64,000 nt of DNA from NCBI RefSeq assembly GCF_017562075.2, contig NC_054082.1, forward strand, positions 57,082,136 through 57,146,135, in the 5' to 3' direction. Shown piece by piece: positions 21,259-30,420 of this stretch (the stretch's first letter is position 1; each line of letters begins with the position of its first letter). A program made the position numbers and the translations under genes. This DNA is from Anopheles merus (lineage: Eukaryota; Arthropoda; Insecta; Diptera; Culicidae). The notes beneath the pieces were generated by a model, which saw only the letters and a program-made list of their open reading frames with translations, searched no databases and was not told the DNA's origin.

Positions 21259-23226
21259 CTATTTACAATATTTCAATCGCGGTTGACCTTTCAATCTATC
21301 TGATCTCCTAATGGGTGGAGATTGTGATTCGCTACGTTTGCGTTTATGATTATTCTCTGTATTCAACAATGTATCATTTTGGGACCAATTCTTTTCAGTA
21401 ATATAACTATAATTCAACTTGCGTTTCAGCTTCCTTAATTGGTTTTTGTGTACTAATCTGATATTTCCATTTATATTAGCAGTGTAAGTAGTATAACTAA
21501 CTTTCTTTATAATAGTGGCTGGAATCCATCGCACTAAATCCTTAAAATGGTTTCTATACACTACCTTTTCTCCGCTTTTAAAATCGATATACTTATTTTC
21601 CTTTCTTATGTTATGAATACGGACCGCTTTACAATTATCTTCGTTATCCTTATTTTTTTCTACTTGCTTTGCATTTAATTTATTTAAAACAGTTACTGGA
21701 ATGTAAGCAAAAATTCTCTGTGACGGCGTTTCTTTAGTAACCGTAGTGGGCGTATTCCTATAGTGCAACAGAAATTTGCTTATTTTGCGGCTCAAAGGCA
21801 AAAATTTATATTTAGAATCTAACAAAAACTTTTTTAATACTTCTTTTACTATCCTTACTCCTCTTTCTGCTAAACCATTTGATTGAGGGTGATACGGTGG
21901 TGATTAAGTTACTTTTACACCATACTCTCAAAAAATTCACAAATGATTCAGAATTGAACGGCGGACCGTTATCAGTAACCACTTCCTGAGCAATCCCAAA
22001 ATAACCAAAAAAAGATTCTATCTGCTCTATGATGTCGTTAGCTTTGGCCATATTTAACAAACGCACATCTATAAACTTCGAATACGCATCTACTATTATT
22101 AATAATGTTCTAGATTCAAAATAAAATAAATCTATATGAATCCTTTCAAACGGAATTCCACATGAAGGCCATTTTGTTTCTACTATCTCTTTGCTAACTG
22201 GTTGACAAGCTTGACAAATCGAACATTCTGTTACAAAATCCGAAATATGCTTATCCATTCCCAACCACCAAACAAACTTCCTCGCACTAATTTTCATCTT
22301 TACGATACCATCGTGATTTGCGTGAAATTTGTTGAGTATATCATTTCTTAACATTTTTGGAATCACTATTCTATCATCGAAAAATAATATTCCGTTTTCT
22401 ATTCCTAAACGATTTTTCACTTTGTTATAAACTTTCAACCCTGGCTCTAAATTATTTTTCCATCCATATTTCACCAAATTATAAACATTCCTGATTTCAC
22501 CATCTTGTAATTGGTGTTTTTTTATCTCCTCGATTTCAATTTGTGAATTTTCTTTTAGCACATTTACTCCCAAATTCACATTTTCTAGTTCATTTTCTTC
22601 AGGCAACGGTAATCTGGACATGGCATCTACATTTGACATTAACTTCCCTGCCTTATGTTCAATCGAATAATTATAATTCGCTAAAAATAAAGACCAACGT
22701 TGCAACCTTGCTGCTGTAATTGCAGAAGTTCCTTTCGACGGATTGAATATTTCCTTGACGCCACTGTTATCCGTAATTAGTTTAAATGCCCTTCCATACA
22801 CATATTTGTGAAATTTTTTATGCCGAATATTACCGCTAATGCCTCCCTATGCACTTGTGCATAATTCATTTGCGCTGCAGTTAACGTGGATGATGCAAAC
22901 CCTATTGGTTTTTCCTCACCATCGATTATATGGGATAAAATTGCTCCTACACCATAAGGACTGGCATCCACTTGCAATACCAACGGTTTGCTCTCATCAT
23001 AAGGTATTAACACTTGATGATCTACTAACTGATTTTTCGACTTATCGAACGCTATTTGACACTGCTCCGTCCATTCGAACTTAGTTTGTTTCCTCAAAAG
23101 GTTATACAAAGGATGTAATAAATTTGCTAAATTGGGTATGAAGCGATGATAATAGTTCACTAACCCTAAATAAGCTTGCAGTTGCGTTACATTCTTTGGA
23201 ACGGGTGCGTTAACAATCGCTCTCAC
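21259..23226 (-). pseudogene. G4 RNase H and integrase in three frames
   Basis: From 23226: the connection (YLGLVNYYHRFIPN) and RNase H (LVLQVDASPYGVGAILSH). A frame break near 22790 is followed by RNase H end and integrase (HANHDGIVKMKISARKFVWWLG, then CSICQACQ; HIDLFYFESRTLLIIVDAYSK; VTDNGPPF). A further break near 21880 lies where the catalytic Glu region should be, and the C-terminal part (KFLLHYRNTP) runs to 21259, ending RSDRLKGQPRLKYC. The breaks rule out activity. Confidence 0.8.
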
Positions 23227-24575
23227 TTTAGACTCGTTAGGGTGAATACCCTTGATATTATATATCCTAAATACTCAATACTGCTTTTGAACAAGACTGA
23301 TTTGGCCACATTGATTTTTACATTATGCGTATTCAATTTCCAAAAAATTTTGTATAAACGCTCTTTACATTGCTGCATATCGGTACCTCCTGCCAAAATA
23401 TCATCGATATACGCGATTCCTTCTGTATCTTGCAATACTTGATCTATCAACGATTGAAATATTGCCGGTGCTGAATGTATGCCAAAAGGCATACGAGTAT
23501 ATTGAAATAATCCCTTATGCATATTTACCGTACATATTTCACGAGACGTTTCCGATAATAACACTTGCAAATACGCACCCGACAAATCTATCTTGCAAAA
23601 TACCTTCCATGCTGCTATTTTAGCAAAAATATCTTCCACTTTCGGTAACGGGTAATGTTCCACTGATAATTGCCTATTCAATACCACTTTACCGTCCAAA
23701 CACAAACGTATACTTCCATCTTGCTTCTTCACTATTACATATGGACTTGCCCATTTTGAAAATCGTGTTGGCCGTAAAACACCTTCTGCTACAAGCTTGT
23801 CTAAAGCTTCTTCTACTTTCGTCTGCATTGAGTATGGCACTGGGTACGCTTTATGAAATACAGGACCACAACCTGCCTTTAATACTAAATCCGCCTTAAA
23901 ACCTTCAATTGTTTCGTTCTCTCCTGATTTTATAACTTTCGGAAATTTCTTTGCTATTTCCATAACTAGATCCGTTTCTATAGCTTTTATCTCAAACACT
24001 TTTCTCCAGTTTGGAAATAATAAATCCAACCCATCTCGTCCTAATAAAGGACTTACTTCCCTTTCCGTAGGTATAATCACCAACTCTAACTTTTCTTCTT
24101 TTTTCGCCTTCGGCATCCTAACCTTCACTTCAATTTTACCGATGGGTTTTAACGATTGACCCGACGCCGATATAAAAGACATGGTGGTCGTCTTCACCTC
24201 TACTTGGCTAAATACATCCGTATATGTCTTTTGCGAGATCACACTCGCACACGCACCACAATCTATTTCAAAAACTAATTTTTTTCCATCGCACACTAAC
24301 GTGATCATTTGCGGTACACTTGTATTAGTTCCTTCTACTTTTCGTACGCCTCTCTGATACGATCGACCACGACACACTTTCGCTACGTGCCCTTGCTTCC
24401 CACACACATAACACTTCCAGGTTCGCGCAGGACAGTTTAACGGGTCCGCCGACACATCACCTGTTGCCCTCGCTGCTGGTTCACCGGTTGCTGCTTTGCT
24501 GCTTTCTGCATGGCCGCCAACACGTTTCTCTCTCTGTCGGTCATTGCCTCGTTCTGTTCTTGCGCTGCTTCCCAA
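23223..24575 (-). pseudogene. G4 nucleocapsid, protease and reverse transcriptase
   Basis: One zinc knuckle CYVCGKQGHVAKVC, then protease FEIDCGACASVIS (D-C-G where most proteases have D-T/S-G), then the reverse transcriptase with FCKIDLSGAYLQV and the catalytic YIDDILAGG. The frame is lost near 23260 after EYLGYIIS and the domain continues in another frame. Confidence 0.82.
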
Positions 24576-25054
24576 GATCGAGCGATTTCACATGCTCGCA
24601 CGAATTTTAAATCTTCCTTCTTCAGCAGCCGTTTGCGAAGCTCCAGATCGTACACGCCAGCCACAAATTGATCTCTTGGAGCGTCTGATAAGAAACTGCC
24701 GAAATCACACGTCTGTGCCGCTGCCTTCAGCTCAATGATGTAATCAGCAATCGACTGTTCCGCTGTCTGCTTACACTTTCTGAGTAGATAACGCTCGGAC
24801 ACAACGTTCACGTTGGGCTTGAAATGCTTCTCCAACACCTTCACTAAATCTGCATACGTTTTATCTCGTGGATCATCCGGTGCACACAACTTTATTGCTA
24901 CCGAATACAACGACGTACCAGCCATTGTGATCAACACTGGCACTTTTTTTTCTACCGCAATATCATTGACGGTGAAATACATCTCCAGCCGATGAATATA
25001 CTCTTTGAAACTTTCTCCCATTACGTAGGGCTCTATGTTTCCTATTTGACTCAT
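24437..25054 (-). CDS. G4 gag
   Basis: The start is taken at 25054 (MSQIGNIEPYVMGESFKEYIHRLEMYFTVND), the first Met after the leader; an upstream Met at 25147 lies inside the LTR. The body has the gag pattern (YADLVKVLEKHFKPNVNVVSERYLLRKCKQ, DYIIELKAAAQTCDFG). It ends at 24437, overlapping the pol frame by about 139 bp. The zinc knuckle is in the pol frame, as in G3, so the shift may be programmed or a lesion. Confidence 0.75.
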   Translation of the reverse strand: MSQIGNIEPYVMGESFKEYIHRLEMYFTVNDIAVEKKVPVLITMAGTSLYSVAIKLCAPDDPRDKTYADLVKVLEKHFKPNVNVVSERYLLRKCKQTAEQSIADYIIELKAAAQTCDFGSFLSDAPRDQFVAGVYDLELRKRLLKKEDLKFVRACEIARSWEAAQEQNEAMTDRERNVLAAMQKAAKQQPVNQQRGQQVMCRRTR

Positions 25055-25104
25055 CTTTTTACTTGCGGATTCTCTGCTGTGATCTTTTTTATCCTCGTCG
25101 CCAA

Positions 25105-25233
25105 TATTACGTGGTTCAACCATGAGTGCTTTTATTGAACTGACCATATAATCTTACACTAACCTGAGCCATAACACCGATCTCACTAACACCTAGTTAC
25201 ATGCTATAATTTCGCATATGTATATATACTACA
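25105..25233 (-). repeat. G4 5' LTR
   Basis: 129 bp, two substitutions from the partner LTR (in TTATTGAACTG and CATATAATC). Confidence 0.88.
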
Positions 25234-25397
25234 ATGTCCACCGATGGAAACGAGTCATCCAGTACAGAGTATGCAACACCGATTAGCAGCCCCGAACCAG
25301 TCGCTAGAAACACTTCACCAGTACTACGTCGCAGCGACAGGACACGCCGCCCACCTCTAAGATACTCTCCGCAGTTCCGGTTTAAGAAGGGAGGAAA
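25234..25397 (+). pseudogene. G3 integrase C-terminal tail and purine tract
   Basis: Right of G4 the G3 text resumes (duplication ATGTC, 25234-25238). It reads MSTDGNESSSTEYATPISS and then RRSDRTRRPPLRYSPQFRFKKGG, the basic tail common at the end of Gypsy pol. The purine tract AAGAAGGGAGGAAA at 25384-25397 follows and primes plus-strand synthesis. Confidence 0.8.
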
Positions 25398-25536
25398 TGT
25401 TATGTATGGTCCAACCTGCTGTTTGGAATTATTGCGCTACCTGGCCAACCGCTTTTTGACGGCTGTCAATTTTCGGGCGCGCCTTCGGGTTAAGCTTCGC
25501 TTTTTACGCACTCCCGCTCTATCTTGAAAACAAACT
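25398..25536 (+). repeat. G3 3' LTR, first part (continues at 28896-28942)
   Basis: It starts TGTTATGTATGG like the 5' LTR and keeps about 90 bp of close match. About 168 bp of the 5' LTR are missing or replaced (after GGGCGCGCC), before TTGAAAACAAACT, where the RTE-like element inserted. The remaining 47 bp at 28896-28942 match the 5' LTR end. Confidence 0.88.
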
Positions 25537-25557
25537 TACTTACTTACTTATCAGGCG

Positions 25558-26277
25558 CTACAACCGCTTTGCGGTCTTGGCCTGCCTCAGGAGTGTCCGA
25601 AACCGCTCACGGTCTCGCGCCTTCGTTTTCCAGTCCGTTATCCCGACCTTAATGGCGGACGCCTCCACGCCATCTTGCCACCTCAATTTGAGCCTACCAC
25701 GCCTCCTCTGTCCTTGTGGGCGGCCTAAAAAGACTTTACGGGCTGGGTCGTCCGTTTCCATGCGTACAACATGGCCAGCCCACCAGAGCCTGGCGAGCTT
25801 GATACGCTGTACGACAGTGAGGTCGCCGTACATCTCGTATAGCTCGTCATTATAGCGGCTCCTCCATTGTCCTTCCACACATACGGGGCCAATTATCCTT
25901 CTGAGCATCTTCCTCGCGAACGCGGCTAAGAGGGTTTCGTCAGATTTGGACAGTGTCCATGTCTCAGAGGCGTATGTGAGTACTGGTACTATATAGGTAC
26001 TATATAGTCCCAGCTTCGTCCGTCGCGACAGGTTCTTTGAGGTGAACTGCTTTTTCAGGCTATATAATGACCGGTTGGCAGTCAGCATCCTTGCGCGCAA
26101 CTCAGCTTCCATACTGTTGTCGTTGCTGACCTTTGACCCTAGATAGGTGAATTCTGGGACGACTTCAAAAGTGCTTTCACCTATCTGCACATCACGCCTA
26201 TGTAGATTCTGATTATTTATTGGTAGGTCCGCTGATGTTGCCACCATCAGTTTGGTCTTTGCCTCGTTTATCTGCAA
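25558..26277 (-). pseudogene. RTE-like C-terminal domain
   Basis: 239 residues: QINEAKTKLMVATSAD, FTYLGSKVSNDNSMEAELRARM, GLYSTYIVPVLTYASETW, RWAGHVVRMETDDPARKV, then a basic tail. The same text occurs at 14130-14800 with few changes. It is the thumb and C-terminal region of the reverse transcriptase. Confidence 0.88.
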
Positions 26278-26310
26278 TCCGAGGCTCTCTGCCGCCTGCT
26301 AAATCCCTTG

Positions 26311-27444
26311 TTAGGTTTCTGCTACATAGGAGAGCCGCAGACCAATGATGTCTATATCATCAGCGTATGGCAGGATCGGGGTTGACTTAAAGAAGATGGT
26401 TCCCGTAGTCTCCACCCTCGAGTCGCTGATGGCCCTCTCTAGCGCCAAGTTGAATAGGAGACAGGCAAACCCGTCCCCCTGGCGCAGACCCTTGGTGGTA
26501 GCAAAAGGTCCTGAGAGTTTTCCATCCACCCTCACCTGGCATGTGACGTTGGTCATAGTCATTCTAACTAGCCTTATCACTTTGGCCGGGATTCCAAATG
26601 AGCTCATAGCGTTGTACAGTTTTACCCTGGCTATGCTATCGTATGCGGCTTTGAAGTCAATGAAGAGATGGTATGTGTCGTGTCTGTATTCAGCCATCTT
26701 CTCCAAGATCTGCCGCATGGTGAAGATCTGATCAGTGGTTGATTTTCCGTTTCGGAATCCTCTTTGATAGTTTCCTACTATCTCTTCGACGTGGGGGACA
26801 AGGCGATCCTGCAGGATCAGGGAGAATATTTTATAGGCGGTATTCAACACCGTAATACCCCTGTAGTTGTTGCAGTCCAACCTGTCTCCCTTCTTGTATA
26901 CGGGATAGATGATGCCGAGATTCCAATCACAAGGCATCGATTCGCTATCCCACACCTCAGTAACAATTTGATGAATCTCGTTTTCTAGTCGTGCACCTCC
27001 ATTCTTGACCAGTTCAGCTGCAATTCCGTCGGTTCCGGGTGCCTTGTTATTTTTCAGCCGACGGATAACCTTTCGTGTTTCTTCTATGCTAGGTGGCAGT
27101 AGCATGACACTATCTGCTAGTGGCGCTTCTAGCTGTTCGTTTAGCTGGTCGTTGAGTAATTCATCAAAGTACTGAGACCACCGCGAGTGGACCTCTGGCT
27201 GGTTACTAACCAGATCTCCATCCTTGTTGCGACAGCAGGTTACCTTAGGTACTACGTTGTTTCGGTGACCTGCTATCGCTTGGTAAAACTTTCGTGTCGG
27301 TCCGTACGCCTCTCTGGTTTGCTCGAGTTCCCGCATGTTTTGCTCTTCCAAAGCATGCTTCTTGGAGCGGTGAACTCTTTTCTCTTCGCGTCTGAGCCGT
27401 GAATATTCCTCTGCGCATTCCCGCGTTCTATGCCGTTGCTGCAT
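26311..27444 (-). pseudogene. RTE-like reverse transcriptase
   Basis: Linker (RAMQQRHRTRECAEEYSRL) then the polymerase: RRLKNNKAPGTDGIAAELVK, IYPVYKKGDRLDCNNYRGITVLN, LFIDFKAAYDSI, KGLRQGDGFACLLFNLALERAI, and the catalytic ILPYADDIDIIG. All the usual blocks are present in one frame. The frame ends at 26311 just after the catalytic block, before the C-terminal domain resumes at 26277. Confidence 0.88.
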
Positions 27445-27473
27445 TGCTCAGTATGCAGTATTCTTACGTTCGG

Positions 27474-28758
27474 TCACTTGTCTGCATTCATCGTCGAACC
27501 AGCCAGATTTGGTGTTGCCACGGCGTGGTGGGAGTATACAGGCGGTCCCCGAGATACACGGTTAATGGGGACCGAAAACGGCCGCAAAATACCGCGTATC
27601 TCGAATTTCCGCGTAAGTCGAATCTCGTGATATCCAGCCAAAATATCACTAATTTTGAATTCCTGTTGGACAGTAATGTCCCTTAGAGAGTCCGTGTTGA
27701 GCCGAGGCTGCGTGTTTTCTCCGCCCCCATTGTCGCGGGGGCGGGCGATTCTACAACGTATCACTAGGCCAACCAAGTAGTGATCGGAATCGATATTGGC
27801 TTCTCGATAAGTTCTGACGTTTAACAGGCTCGACTGTCGTCGGCGGCTTATTAACACATGGTCGATCTGATTGAAGGATTCGCCATCCGGGTGCGCCCAC
27901 GTCATTTTGTGGATGTCCCTCCGCGCAAATTTAGTACTTCCTACAACCAGATTGTTCGCTGCGGCTAACTGGACCAATCTACTACCATTATCGTGCTCAT
28001 GCAGACTGTGACAGCCAGTGTATTGGCGGTACATTAGCTCCCTACCGACTTTTGCGTTGAAGTCCCCCAGGATGATTTTGAGGTCATGCCTGGGGCACGC
28101 ATCTATAGTTTTAGCGAGGCGGCCGTAAAAAAAGGTCCTTCTCCTCTTCCTCTTTATCTTCGGTAGGGGCGTGAACGTTTATGAGGCTTATATTGAAGAA
28201 TTTGCCTCGCATGCGTAGGGTGCATAGCCTATCGTTTATAGCCTTGAAATCTATGATTACGGAATTCAGCCGGGGACCTACGGTGAAACCCGTTCCGAGC
28301 ACGTGGTGGCGGTCGTGGCAGCTGTAGTAAATGTCGTAGCAATGCTTACCACGCCTGTTGAGCACACCGTTCCCTAGTCACCGAATCTCTTGTAGAGCTA
28401 CGAAGTCCATGCTCAGTGTGGCTAGGGCGTCATCAAGTTGTTTCAAGGCTCCGGCTTCGCTAAGAGTGCGTACGTTCCATGAGCCCATTTTAATCGTTGT
28501 CCAGGGGCATTGCGTTGGGTCGGTATCGTTAAATCCGTTTCGTAACTTCCTGTTGCTTTCCGTAGTCGATTGTTCCATGAGACTGGTTGACTGGCCCTGC
28601 GCCCACGTGGCCGTTTTATTTAGCGTCGGGTTGCCCCCCCGACGTTCAGGCACCCAGTTTCCCTGGATACCCACCCCTCTCCTGGTTCGCCATTTGCCAC
28701 CATCCGCCCAAGGGGTTGGATCTAGCCCGTGTACCCAAGCTAGGATATATGGAGGCAC
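27474..28758 (-). pseudogene. RTE-like endonuclease domain, in three pieces
   Basis: Piece 1 (28378-28758) has a long N-terminus, then KMGSWNVRTLSEAGALKQL and MDFVALQEIR, the first endonuclease motifs. Piece 2 (28111-28365) has HHVLGTGFTVGPRL and FFNISLINVHAPTEDKEEEEKD. Piece 3 (27474-28034) carries FNQIDHVLISRRRQSSLLNVRTYREANIDSDHYLVG, the catalytic D-H end. The motif GDFN is found between pieces 2 and 3 by translation. The enzyme would nick target DNA to prime reverse transcription. It is not functional. Confidence 0.82.
27535..27655. repeat. Foreign short insert in the RTE-like element, with hairpin
   Basis: Between the endonuclease end and the linker, the coding text is replaced by about 120 bp containing CGGTCCCC (27543-27550) and its inverse GGGGACCG (27567-27574), plus GAGATACACGG and CGTATCTCGAA. 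Similar ...TATCTCGA... and ...TCCGAG... wording recurs at 35890-35940 and 37200-37270. A small DNA-transposon remnant is likely; the ends are not defined. Confidence 0.45.
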
Positions 28759-28947
28759 ATGTTACCACTCTGCACGACGAGGACATGTCGGAATAGGAGT
28801 TGGATGGGAGAGCCTGTGTTATCCCTCGGAGGGCTTCGGATCCCATCCCATTACAGAGCTTGAACCTGACCCATTACAGAGTTTGAAAACAAACTAAACG
28901 TGAATAAAACTTGAACCGAATTATTAAACAGAAAATACAACAGTTAC

Positions 28948-29280
28948 TATGATTAAAGTTATTCGTGATACAAAATATCGGCATACTATAAACTCATAAC
29001 AAAAACATTTTATTAAATTGTTTTTATTTTTAATTTTTTTAAGGTTTGAAAATCTAAAAATTTTTTAAAATGTGTTAAAATCTAATTTTTTGGATTAATC
29101 TGGCTTGTAAACAACCTTGACAATCCGATTATTTCGGAAAAAGTAGAAATGTCGCGTGAGACGAGTAGCTCTGTTTGCAAAATTGAGCTACTTTTTGTCG
29201 CGCGCGATGTTGTCGCTCTATGTCTATTTGAACGGTGACGTGGGTATTCTGCCTTGCTCCGAGATCTTTTTTCGGATCTC
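28948..29280. other. Noncoding stretch at the right edge of the transposon nest
   Basis: 28948-29001 is probably the last piece of the Copia 5' LTR. The rest is AT-rich (29002-29090) and then unique-looking DNA. No gene is seen. Confidence 0.4.
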
Positions 29281-29795
29281 AATACAGTCGTATATCGAGA
29301 GTCTCTCTACCCTACCAGCCAAAATCGTTAATAGATGTCTATTAGCCAGCCCAATAGACAAAGACTGTCTGTCTATTAGGCATCTAATAGGTACACGAAT
29401 GGAAGTAATTATTACACAGTAAATATCAAAACCACCAGCAGTAAAAAAAATTGTAAGGTTCTATGCCATCACATTTGTAGCGCTTTGCGGATATGTTTGA
29501 TGTGACGAACTTTTTTCGTGTTTATTCCAGATCATTGTTGTGTGTGTAGAAACGTCTCCAACTCAGTCCAGTGATGATGAAAACTAGTACATCTGCAGTG
29601 AGGGATAAACAGAATTATTCACATTGGAACGCTAAAAACAGATAAAATGCTTCAGGTTTATGCTTGTGATAATTGTGATACAAATGTTTTTATACAAATA
29701 AATTGTTTGTGTTGTGAAGGCTCATTGAATAGGCCAATAATAATCAGATCTGCTATTGTTTTCTTAACCGTAGAGTTGGCAACCAGATTTACACA

Positions 29796-30104
29796 CGTAA
29801 GTTGGCAACCGGCATACCCGGGTATTCCACACGTTTTGATGCAACAAATTGAGGATTTTCATAGGTAAACAATGCTTTCTATATTTTAATGCTGGAAGCA
29901 AGTAATGCCGACTATATATTCTCTTCTATTTCATTTATTGATTAAGTTTTTTCATTTTATAATAAAAATAACAGTCAAATTTAAATTAGGAATCGCTTGA
30001 ATTTGACTCGAAAATAAGCACAATACGAAAAGAGGAAGATGAGAAACGTCATTCTCCATACAAAATGATGGAATACCCGGGTATGCTGGTTGCCAACTTA
30101 CGTG
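29796..30104. repeat. Inner MITE-like inverted repeat with 34-bp arms
   Basis: The left arm 29796-29829 and right arm 30069-30104 are inverse copies apart from one or two mismatches, centred on CATACCCGGGTATTCC. A partial third copy sits at 30269-30287 and a direct copy of GTTGGCAACC at 29775. The DNA between is AT-rich and noncoding. Confidence 0.7.
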
Positions 30105-30324
30105 GTAAAGTTAACCAAAAAACAAAATAAAATACTTAAAGGCTGTTTAAAATTACAACTTATCCACCAAAAAATCATAAATTAAAAGTTGGGAGGCTAC
30201 GGAAAATTTCAGGTCAATAAAAGCAATGAATCAAAAGTTATTGCAGTTCGAAGTTGAAAAAAATACCCGGGTATCCGGGTGCCAACTTAAAGGTTAATAG
30301 ACAGTTATTGGGATCCGTTGCCTT

Positions 30325-30330
30325 TTTATT
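30325..30330 (-). terminator. Candidate polyadenylation signal of SLC26 gene 1
   Basis: AATAAA on the minus strand about 90 bp after the stop codon, inside the edge of the inverted-repeat element. Confidence 0.4.
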
Positions 30331-30420
30331 TCGATTTTGGCTGGTAGGGTATGTCTCATAGATACACAAACATAAACACAACGCACGTGACTGCTAAGAG
30401 AAAGTCAGAATGGTGAATTT

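Larger units (their letters stand above)
21099..25233 (-). mobile_element. Gypsy LTR retrotransposon G4, nested in G3 integrase
   Basis: Two short LTRs of 129 bp (21099-21227, 25105-25233) differ at two positions. They are flanked by ATGTC (21094-21098, 25234-25238). TGGCGACGAG (25094-25103) is the primer-site candidate, one base from the LTR as in G1 and G2. A purine tract AGTGGGGAGAC (minus strand, 21228-21238) abuts the 3' LTR. Gag and pol are present but pol has at least three frame breaks. At 4135 bp it is compact for Gypsy. Confidence 0.92.
25537..28882 (-). mobile_element. RTE-like non-LTR retrotransposon, about 3.3 kb, inserted in G3 3' LTR
   Basis: A 13-bp duplication TTGAAAACAAACT flanks it (25524-25536, 28883-28895), and the same 13 bp are intact in the G3 5' LTR (16919-16931). 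The lower end has CTTA repeats (TAAG on the element strand). The minus strand encodes an AP-type endonuclease then a reverse transcriptase, both broken by frame shifts. Length and domain content fit an RTE-like element; clade not verified. A segment near 27535-27655 looks foreign. Confidence 0.9.
16625..28942 (+). mobile_element. Gypsy LTR retrotransposon G3, old, with G4 and an RTE-like element nested inside
   Basis: The duplication GTTAC flanks it (16620-16624, 28943-28947). The 5' LTR is 16625-16978. The 3' LTR starts at 25398, is cut at 25536 and resumes at 28896-28942. TGGTGTCAGAAGTGGG (16981-16996) follows the 5' LTR as primer-site candidate, and AAGAAGGGAGGAAA precedes the 3' LTR. After removal of the nested elements G3 is about 4.8 kb. 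Several stops and frame breaks lie in the polymerase. The PBS differs from that of G1, G2 and G4, so it is another Gypsy lineage. Confidence 0.9.
29309..30350. repeat. Element bounded by a 19-bp perfect inverted repeat
   Basis: ACCCTACCAGCCAAAATCG at 29309-29327 is the exact inverse of 30332-30350. A related pair of AATAGAC...ATTGG words lies inside each end. The 1.04-kb interval has no long open frame. It is probably a non-autonomous DNA element or its remnant; its own target duplication was not found. Confidence 0.55.

Noticed and set aside
25054..25147. Longer G4 gag starting at a Met in the LTR.
   Set aside because: The LTR and primer site lie between that Met and the gag start, so translation is taken from 25054.
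29647..29868. 73-residue frame with several cysteines (MLQVYACDNCDTN).
   Set aside because: It reaches into the inverted-repeat arm at 29796 and has no splice context or known motif.
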